Positions 1 through 8,200 of a stretch of 64,000 nt of DNA are shown here, piece by piece. How positions within the stretch are numbered: the first letter of the stretch is position 1; each line of letters starts with the position of its first letter. Source of the stretch: JAUILA01 sp050289805 (GTDB taxonomy: Bacteria; Bacteroidota; Bacteroidia; Cytophagales; Cyclobacteriaceae); contig JBNKGL010000013.1 of the NCBI GenBank assembly GCA_050289805.1, positions 53,184-117,183 on the forward strand, in the 5' to 3' direction. A model generated the notes under the pieces. It searched no databases and was not told the origin of the DNA. It was given only the letters and a program-made list of their open reading frames with translations. Both the position numbers and the translations under genes were made by a program.

Positions 1-46
1 CCCCGAAACTTTTGAATCCCTTGATCTCCAGCTTTGAAAGCTCCAT
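1..46 (-). CDS. smc: SMC chromosome-segregation ATPase, first 15 codons (partial)
   Basis: The left edge holds the start of a minus-strand gene. From an ATG at 46-44 it reads M-E-L-S-K-L-E-I-K-G-F-K-S-F-G, which is the near-invariant N-terminus of bacterial SMC ATPases, where K-S-F lies just before the first nucleotide-binding segment. SMC forms the condensin complex with ScpA and ScpB and organises the chromosome. Only 46 bases are present, so the identification rests on this N-terminal match alone. The rest of the gene lies outside the window. The 158-base gap before the next gene probably holds its promoter. Confidence 0.82.
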   Translation of the reverse strand, partial: MELSKLEIKGFKSFG

Positions 47-204
47 ACGCGCGTGATGTGTTGATTATGAATTGCCCCACTTTTGGCAAGGAAACAAATT
101 TATTATTTTCTCCTGATTTTATATGGTTGCCATGACTAAAATGATCCTGCATCCGAAATAATTAAGAGAAGGATTGCTTATTCTGCAAAATATCGAAGTT
201 TTTG

Positions 205-507
205 TCAGGTTCCGTTTAGCAGGTAGGATACCATCGGACTCAACACCCACCCGAAAATGAGCAGTGCAACAAATAATCCGAGGATGTCATATGCCGATCC
301 GAATTGTTGAATAATACACCTCCGGGTAAAAACAATGATCCATATCGGAGCCATCAGCAAAATAGTGATCGTGAATGGACTCACTACAAAATAAGTATCG
401 TATAGTTGAAATGTGATATCGCCATGGAGACTGAAGCCGGCAAATAACAGCAACGTTAAAAATCCCAGGATCAGAAACAGATCACGCACGCTTCGATTAT
501 TCTTCAT
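205..507 (-). CDS. Small three-helix membrane protein of unknown function
   Basis: This is a 100-residue, very hydrophobic protein with about three transmembrane helices (roughly residues 10-27, 45-62 and 72-96) and a short basic N-terminus. Its start overlaps the stop of the upstream 226-residue membrane gene by 11 bases, so the two are probably co-transcribed and translationally coupled. A short segment, LYDTYFVVSPF near residues 36-46, looks like the DTYYVVAHFH element of haem-copper oxidase subunit I, but the following histidines are absent and the protein is far too short to be an oxidase. I do not recognise the family. Real gene: likely, from coupling and composition; function unknown. 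Confidence 0.6.
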   Translation of the reverse strand: MKNNRSVRDLFLILGFLTLLLFAGFSLHGDITFQLYDTYFVVSPFTITILLMAPIWIIVFTRRCIIQQFGSAYDILGLFVALLIFGWVLSPMVSYLLNGT

Positions 508-1177
508 TTCGGGACATTTTTCGGGAGAGTATTAATAGGTCACTTATATGGGAATAAATGACAACAGGCACGATCGTAGCAGGCAGGAGGATATAGGGAA
601 ATAGTGTAACAGCCAGGTTGGGCTGATCAAACGCAAATTGCTGAAAGGGCATTTCGGTTGAAAGGACTCCATTCACGAGGATGAACAGCACAAGACCGAG
701 GCAGATTAAATTCCAAATAAAAAGCCCCCGATCGCCCATCCTGTGCCGCAGATACAGCAGCGCAATGAAGGGTGCGGTAATTCCGGATAGTATATCATAA
801 TTCCGGCCGGCAAATGTCATTAATTCAGGAACCATGCCGTAACAGAATAACATATAAAGGACAAATTCTACGGGTATCCGGATCGTATGGATTAGTGTGC
901 TTCGCACAAGGTTTCGTTGAGATTCAACTTTCCTGATCCTGTTTCCGGTGCTGCCGTACAGGATCATTAAAACAGGCGGAACTAAAACGAGCAGGAAAGG
1001 AGGAGGGAACTGATTCATATCCTGATATACACCCATCCATGCCAGTATGGATTGCAGAACTGACCATACAATGATAATAAGAGTAATTCTACCCATTCCG
1101 GGATTTGCCCGGAAAAAGAGTCCAATCGTCAATAAACAAATGGCAATAAACAGAAGATCAAGCCAAATTGGGACCAT
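497..1177 (-). CDS. Multi-pass membrane protein of unknown function
   Basis: This 226-residue protein has about six or seven predicted membrane helices separated by short loops, with one basic loop after the third helix (around residues 75-90) that probably lies in the cytoplasm. It has no soluble domain, no cysteine or charged-residue motif inside the membrane that would suggest a transporter class, and no signal peptide. It is the first gene of a two-gene unit with the 100-residue membrane protein, whose start overlaps its last codons. It diverges from the gene at 1226 across 48 bases. The family is not recognised; a paired membrane complex is an inference from gene overlap only. Confidence 0.6.
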   Translation of the reverse strand: MVPIWLDLLFIAICLLTIGLFFRANPGMGRITLIIIVWSVLQSILAWMGVYQDMNQFPPPFLLVLVPPVLMILYGSTGNRIRKVESQRNLVRSTLIHTIRIPVEFVLYMLFCYGMVPELMTFAGRNYDILSGITAPFIALLYLRHRMGDRGLFIWNLICLGLVLFILVNGVLSTEMPFQQFAFDQPNLAVTLFPYILLPATIVPVVIYSHISDLLILSRKMSRNEE

Positions 1178-1211
1178 ATCAAACCTTTCCTGAATTTATC
1201 TAAATTAATCC

Positions 1212-1219
1212 TATATTTG
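1212..1219 (+). promoter_or_regulatory. Bacteroidota -7 box (TATATTTG), possible leaderless promoter
   Basis: TATATTTG matches the Bacteroidota primary-sigma -7 consensus TAnnTTTG exactly. The ATG of the following gene is only 7 bases after the final G, so transcription would begin at or beside the start codon. No clear -33 TTTG is seen at the right distance, which weakens the call. Confidence 0.4.
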
Positions 1220-1225
1220 AAAAGC

Positions 1226-1723
1226 ATGGACCGCGAAATCATCATTTACATTATTTTCCTCGTCATAGCCCTCCTGGGCAGGTTGATGGGGAAGAAAAAA
1301 GGACAGGGGCAAAAGCCTGCTTCCTCCGGACAACCTTCCAGGCGGCCAAAGCAACCGGTAAAGACATTTGAAGAGCTGCTTCAGGAATTTACGTCGGGAA
1401 AGGAAAGCAGTACGGAATCGGATGTTGAGGAGGATTGGGATGACTGGGAAGAACCGGTTCGTAAGGAAAAGGAATATCCTAGGCGTAATTTGGAAAAGTC
1501 TCCTGAACCCTCATTTACTTTTGACCGCAAAGAAAAACTTCGCAGTCTGGATGAGTTGGTGGATATCGATAATATCAAAACAAGGACTTCACTCACTATC
1601 GAAGAAGATGAAGAGGAGGAAGTCCCCGCGGATGAAACAGGTATCAGAGAGATGCTTCAGAATCCTGAAGATGCCCGAAAAGCCATCATTTTATCCGAAA
1701 TCCTGCAACGGAAATATCACTAA
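1226..1723 (+). CDS. Membrane-anchored acidic/basic linker protein, unknown function
   Basis: The gene encodes about 165 residues: one N-terminal membrane helix (residues 3-18), a lysine-rich stretch, then a long low-complexity, charge-rich region (alternating Glu/Asp and Lys/Arg) and a short helical C-terminus ending in ILQRKYH. The topology suggests a small anchor with a cytoplasmic disordered tail, as in adaptor or scaffold proteins of the envelope. An in-frame TTG lies at 1217, but ATG 1226 is preferred because it begins just before the helix and a TAnnTTTG box overlaps the TTG. The family is not recognised; similar short anchored proteins are common hypothetical genes in Cytophagales. 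Confidence 0.6.
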   Translation: MDREIIIYIIFLVIALLGRLMGKKKGQGQKPASSGQPSRRPKQPVKTFEELLQEFTSGKESSTESDVEEDWDDWEEPVRKEKEYPRRNLEKSPEPSFTFDRKEKLRSLDELVDIDNIKTRTSLTIEEDEEEEVPADETGIREMLQNPEDARKAIILSEILQRKYH

Positions 1724-1739
1724 TCAGTGATTTTTCTTA
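1716..1739 (+). terminator. Weak hairpin terminator over the stop codon
   Basis: ATCACT and AGTGAT pair around a four-base AATC loop and are followed by a T-rich run (TTTTCTT). The stem overlaps the TAA stop of the preceding gene. It has only six base pairs and low G+C, so it is a moderate candidate. Confidence 0.4.
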
Positions 1740-1887
1740 CATATATAAATCCACCCCATTCGGATTTCCCTTAGAAAATAGTTTGAATAAATTAAATTTA
1801 AAACCATATTTACGATACGTTCGGTGGTCTGTAAACTATTGAATGGAGATCATTTTTTTAACTATTTTTTGAATAGGCAGATTTTTT

Positions 1888-2238
1888 ATGTCAGTATCCA
1901 GCATATTAAAATTATCCATTTTGCTGCTGTTGATTGCGACAGTACCCGCGCTCAGCCAGTCGAAAGAGGAAAAAGAAAAGTTTTCAAGCAAGTGCTTTAA
2001 CGGTAAAATTGAAGCGTCAATCCGACATGCATCTCCGGGGCAGAACAACGGGCAAATTGTCCTTGATTTTCCTCCCGGTGCAGGAAAGGTTCAGATTGTG
2101 TGGATCACCGTGGATAAACCCGTAAAGGGTGACCGGCAGCTTAGAAACCTAAAGGCAGGATATTACAGTGTTCATATCACTGACGAAAAAAGGTGCCAAT
2201 CCATCATCGATAATATTCAAATAAAGGAAATTGAATAG
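1888..2238 (+). CDS. Small exported SprB-like protein, first gene of adhesin operon
   Basis: This 116-residue protein has a Sec signal peptide (residues 1-23, ending near ALSQS) and a mature part of about 90 residues. The mature part has two cysteines (near residues 37 and 103) and a C-terminal pattern (LKAGYYSVHITDEKRC) like the end of a SprB repeat, in which A-G-x-Y-x-V-x-I-T-D is the recurring signature. Its stop codon is one base before the ATG of the giant adhesin, so the two form an operon. It could be a periplasmic or surface partner of the adhesin, or a single free-standing SprB-type domain. It has no T9SS sorting domain of its own, so export beyond the periplasm is not shown. Confidence 0.7.
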   Translation: MSVSSILKLSILLLLIATVPALSQSKEEKEKFSSKCFNGKIEASIRHASPGQNNGQIVLDFPPGAGKVQIVWITVDKPVKGDRQLRNLKAGYYSVHITDEKRCQSIIDNIQIKEIE

Positions 2239-2239
2239 T

Positions 2240-5200
2240 ATGAAAGGATATTTTTTAAGCTTTCCAAAAGCATTAAGATTATTTATAGCCTTGTCATTGC
2301 TGTTTGCTCCATTGCTTTCGGTGCAGGCCCAATGTCCTGTAAATGATATAACTGTAAACCTTACCGACGTCACTTGTAATGGCTTCGATGATGGTACACT
2401 TGAAATTGTACTGAACAATCCCAATGGATATACCGGTACTTACAATTATATTATTGTAGGAATACCATTAAGTGGTGATGCGGTTATTCAAAATCAGATC
2501 GTGAATACACCCAGTGTGACATTCACGAATCTGCCGGCCGCTGATTATTCAATTTTTGTGACCTTTCCAACGGATCCCAGCTGTACGGGCTTTAGTGATC
2601 CCGGCCCTTTTCAGATATTTCAGCCAACGCCTCTGATTGCTGGTTTAGACAATGTAACTCCCGCTTGTTCACCGGGAACGGGAGCTATTGACATCTCAGT
2701 TTCGGGTGGAAATGGCAATTATTCATACGCGTGGTCTGGCCCTACAAATCCAGGGAACGTTGAAGACCCTGTAAACCTGGATGCAGGTGATTACAGCGTG
2801 ACAATTACAGATGATAAGGGATGTACGGTAGACATTATTGACATTTTTGTACCCATTATTACCGCTGCAGATGCCGGACCGGACCAGGTAGTTTGTGATA
2901 ATAACGCTGTTCTGGCAGGTAATGCATACCGGAACCCGGGTGAAATAGGCAGCTGGAGTGTGATTTCAGGTACCGGTACTTTTGCAGATCCCAATGATCC
3001 GAATTCCGCTGTTAGCGGCCTGTCGGAAGGGGATAATGTTTTTGAATGGTTCATCACAGATGACGGTGGAATCTGTCCCGGAACAACCGATCAGGTCACT
3101 GTTACCTGGTATAATCTGCAACTTACTTCTCCCGGTGATATCGTGCTGAATTGTAATGCTGTGGCAGATGGGGCAGGGACGTTTTCTGTTACTGGTGGAA
3201 ATGGCCCGTTCAATTTTACTGTTGATCAGAATACTGCAGGGGCGACCATCACACCCAACGCTTCTTCCCTTGATTTTTCAGGGGCCGGGCCGGGTATCAT
3301 AGAAATTACGGTTACTGACGCAGATGGCTGTGCCCAATCACAACTCATTACCCTTACGGAGCCGCCTGCGCTGGTTATAGATTCTTTTTCATCTACGGAT
3401 GCAACATGTAATTCAGGAAATGACGGTACAATAACGGTCGTTGCTTCCGGCGGAACTGGGGCGCTTGTTTATACCCTTCAGCCCGGAGGGATAGCCAACG
3501 GCACCGGGGCCTTCGCCGGACTTTCGGCTGGTGATTATACGGTGGAAGTTTCTGACGCCAATGCCTGCGGGCCAGTATCCACCGCGACAATAACCATTGC
3601 TGAACCTACGGCCATCTCAATAGACAATGTGGTTTCTACAAACGTGACATGTAACAGTGGAATGGATGGAAGCGTCACTGTTGTTGCCACCGGAGGAACA
3701 GCTCCGCTCACCTATACATTGCAGCCCTTGGGCATTTCAAATGCCACCGGAATATTTCCGGGACTCGCGGCTGGAGTTTATACAGTTGATGTAGATGACG
3801 CTACAGCCTGTGGTCCCGTTACAACAGCACCCATCAACATTACAGAGCCAGCTTTGCCGGTTATCGACAATATCACCGCGACGGATGTTACCTGTGCCAC
3901 ATCAACAGACGGAACTATTACGGTCGCCGTGAGCGGAGGAGTAACACCATATACATTTACCCTGAATCCGGGGGCGGTTTCAAACAACACCGGTGTATTT
4001 AACAATCTTGCCCCGGGAACCTATAATATTGATATTACCGAAGCCAACGGATGCGGACCGATCACTACAGGAGATATAGCAATTGGCGCACCTCCTGCTA
4101 TTGTGATTGATAATACGAATTTTTCAGATCCGCTCTGCAACGGCGCGGCTGACGGTACTATTACCGTGGCGGCCTCGGGCGGAACAGGTACTATCACCTA
4201 TACGATACAACCTGCAGGGGTGTCGAATACGACGGGTGTATTCGATAACCTCGTTGCAGGTGATTATACTGTTGAGGTCACCGACGACAATGGATGCGGG
4301 CCTGAAGTAACGGGTACAATTACCCTTACCGATCCTGCTGCGATCGTTATTGACAATGTTGCGACAATCGATGCAACCTGTGGCGGTGGGAATGATGGAA
4401 GTATCACGGTGACCGCTTCCGGCGGAACCGGAACACTTACCTACACACTTAATCCGGGGGCTGTTTCCAACAATACCGGAATATTCTCAAACCTGGTTTC
4501 AGGAACGTATACCGTAGACATTACCGATGATAATGCCTGCGGACCGGTAACCACGGCAGATTTGATCATTGGAGAGCCTTCATTGAACCTTGCAGTCACC
4601 AATCCAACTATATGTGATCCTGCACAGGGTGATGTAGTGATTACCGTAAGCGGAACAACGGCTGGAATCACATACGAATTACAAACTCAGGCAGGTGCAT
4701 CGCTAACCCCTGCGGTTACGGCAGTAAGTACAGGAGGTGACCTTGATCTTATAATACTTCAGGCGAATGCGCCGGTTGTAACAACAATCTATCGTGTGGT
4801 TGCCCAGGTCGTGGGCTGCGGCGAGATCATTAATGCGAACGAGCCGGTTGTTACGGTGAGCCCTCAGCCTGATATTAATCTTGCAGTTTCAGATGCGGTT
4901 TCCTGTAATCCGGCTTCAGATCCAATTACAATAACCATTGCTGCGTCTGAGAACGGGGTGACATACGAACTTCAGGACCTTGGCGGAAATCCGCTCACTC
5001 CCCCGGTAACAGTAGCGGGCAATGGAGGAAATGCAGATCTTATCATTGCGGCAGCGCAAGCGCCCAATGTGAATACAACATATCAGATTGCGGCTGTTAA
5101 TGCTGCTGGTTGTTCATCCATTCTTACGGATCAGCCGACAGTAAGTGTGTCTGATGCACCCACCGCCCTTTTTCAGGGAGATGTGACGGCCTGTGAAGGT

Positions 5201-8200
5201 TCGTCATCTGACCTTGGCGTAGACCTCACTGGTATTGGTCCGTGGGATCTCACCTATAGTGACGGCGTAACCGAAACGACTGTAAATGTAGGAGCCTCTC
5301 CATATATTTTCCAGGTAAGCCCTTCTGTTACGACCACCTATGACCTGGTACGGGTAACCGACCTCGGTACCGGATGTACTACAGATCCACTTGGAAGCAG
5401 TGCTACAGTTACTGTGCAGCCTATTACAGGAGATGAGGTAAGTTTCGGGTCAGGTGACTGGATAGGTTACGTTTATGAAGACGGTCCTACAGGGCCTCCA
5501 TATCCGGGCCGTGTGGATTTTGATCCTGCCAAATACAGGGGATTCATTAATCAGCCTGAAAATTTTGACTTAAATCTTGGAAATAATCTTACACCCCTTA
5601 CTGGACCTGATTTGTGCGGGGCTTACGATGATAATTTCAGCATACGATTCAAGCTTCGTAAGGATTTTGCACCGGGTACATACCAGATTACAGTAGGAGG
5701 GGATGATGGCTTCAGGCTTTCGCTTGACGGTGGTGCAACCTTCATCATTGATGAATTTGTGCTTCAGACTTATACAACCCGTACTATCAATATATGTCTG
5801 GACGGTTCAACAGATCTCGTTCTGGAATATTTTGAATCCGGAGGGTCAGCGCGGGTGTCGTTTAATGCAACACTGCTGTCGCCGGCAAATGATGTTTCAG
5901 TAACAATTGCAGCCGATCAGCTGCCAGCATGTATTGGAACACCTACCACGTTTACGGCAACGCCGGTTGATGCCGGTACAAATCCTACCTATCAGTGGCA
6001 GGTGAATGGTGTAAGTGTTCCTGGTGCAACTTCATCCGACTTTACGACTACGCTGCTGAATGATGGTGACATTGTGAGAGCTATTGTTACAGCCGATCCG
6101 ACGATCACCTGTGTAATTAATAATCCTGCTACATCGAACGAGATTACATATAACTCGACAGATGCACTTACAGCGGATGTAACGATCAGTGCTGATCAGA
6201 ATCCTGTCTGTATCGGAACGGACGTCACTTTTACCGCAGTAACAACCAATGCCGGAGCACTTCCAACATATCAATGGCAGGTGAATGGTGTAGATGTTCC
6301 CGGGGAAACAGCAGAAACTTTCACAAGCTCATCATTGAATGACGGAGATCTGGTTCGTGTAACGATCGCTACCGATCCCGCGCTCACCTGTGTGACGAAC
6401 ATCACAGCTCAGTCAAATGAGATTGCCATTAGTATTGTGAGCGATCTCACAGCTACTGCAAGCATTATAAGTTCTGCAAACCCCGCATGTATTGGTGAAG
6501 ATGTTATATTCCAGTCGACCGTTACCGATGCTGGTGCCAATCCTACGTATCAGTGGCAAATTAATGGCGTCGACGTTGCAGGGGCAATTGCACCTACGTT
6601 TACGTCGAATTCACTTAATGACGGAGATGTCGTACGGCTGATTGTTACTGCCGACCCTTCAGCTACCTGTGTAAATAACAGCCCGGTAACATCCAATGAA
6701 ATTACTCAGCAGGTACAACCCGGCACGCCGATGACCGTAACTGTCACAGCGGATAACACCAGTATTTGTTCCGGTGAAGATGTGACATTTGAGGCGGTTG
6801 TTACCGACGGAGGTGCCAATCCCACATACCAGTGGCAGCTGAACGGATTAGATATTTCAGCAGCCACGAATTCAACATATATTGCGACGGGCTTATTGAA
6901 TGGAGACCAGATTACGGTAGTCGTAACCGCAGATCCTTCTGCAGGTTGTGTGCCCAACAGTCCGTTTACATCGAATCCCATAACCATCCTTGTGCAGGAT
7001 GCAATTACTCCTGTTGCCGATATTACGGTTGATCAAAACCCGGTCTGTATTGGCGATGTGGCTACATTCACTGTAAATATTACCGACGCCGGGACTGCGC
7101 CAACGATTCAATGGCAGGTGAATGGGGCAGATGTAGCCGGAGAAACCGGAGCTACATTTACTTCCGCAGGCCTTAACGATGGTGACCTGATCCGTGCTGT
7201 GGTTACAGCAGATCCTTCACTTATCTGTGCAACGGTAACCACCGTAACGACCAATGAAATTGCGCTCTCCACAGTTTCAGATCTTACTGCCTCTGTCACA
7301 ATCGATGCAGATCAGGATCCTGTTTGTGTGGGAGATGCAGTAACTTTTACAGCGACGGCTCAGAATGCCGGTGCTAACCCAACATTCCAGTGGCAGGTAA
7401 ATGGTGCTGATATCGCGGGCGAAACGAATGTGACATTCACCTCATCCACGCTGGCCGATGGGGATCTTGTAACAGTGGAACTTACGGCAGACCCGGCGGC
7501 ATCATGTGTTAATAATCCGGTCATTACCTCATTACAGTATACGATCAATGTGGTTAATTCACTGAATCCTTCGGTTTCAGTTGTAGCGAATAACACCACG
7601 ATATGTGCTGGCAATCCCGTACAATTTACCGCAACGACAACGGAAGCCGGATTGAATCCAACATACCAGTGGCAAATTAATGGAGCCCCTGTCGCGGGTG
7701 CCAATGCCGCGGTGTTTACGTCAAATACGCTTGTGGATGGTGATCAGGTCAATGTGATTATTAATCCCGATCCGGCGGCAACATGCGCCCCGGCCGGTCC
7801 TGTGTCATCAAACGTGGTTAATATATCAGTGCGTCCGGCAGGTGATCCCGCCTGTACCGGTGGTGCCGGTTGCGGTGCATTTATTGTACAGGTAACGCCC
7901 GTTCGGCCTCCCTGTAACCTTCCTGATGAAGGGTCTCTAAGTTTCCTCATTACGGGTGGTTCAGGCAGCTACACTGTAGTATTATCCGGAAGTAACGGTT
8001 TTAACCAGGGTGAGATTGGTGCATCAGGAATTCCAATCCTGTTTGAAGACCTTTCTGCCGATGATTATCAGTATACAATTACCGATACCAACGGTAACAC
8101 GTGTACTTTGCCGTTCACCCTCGAGAATGAAACTATTCTGGAAGCCGCCGTAATTGATGTGGTCGACAGTGAATGTTTTAATGAGCCGGACGGACAAGCA

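Noticed and set aside
1368..1730. Open frame of 120 codons overlapping the anchor-protein gene
   Set aside because: Its product is very basic with no motif, and the other frame has a membrane anchor and a normal start.
2231..2239. Alternative TTG start for the giant adhesin
   Set aside because: It overlaps the previous gene and adds three residues before a complete signal peptide; ATG 2240 is the better start.
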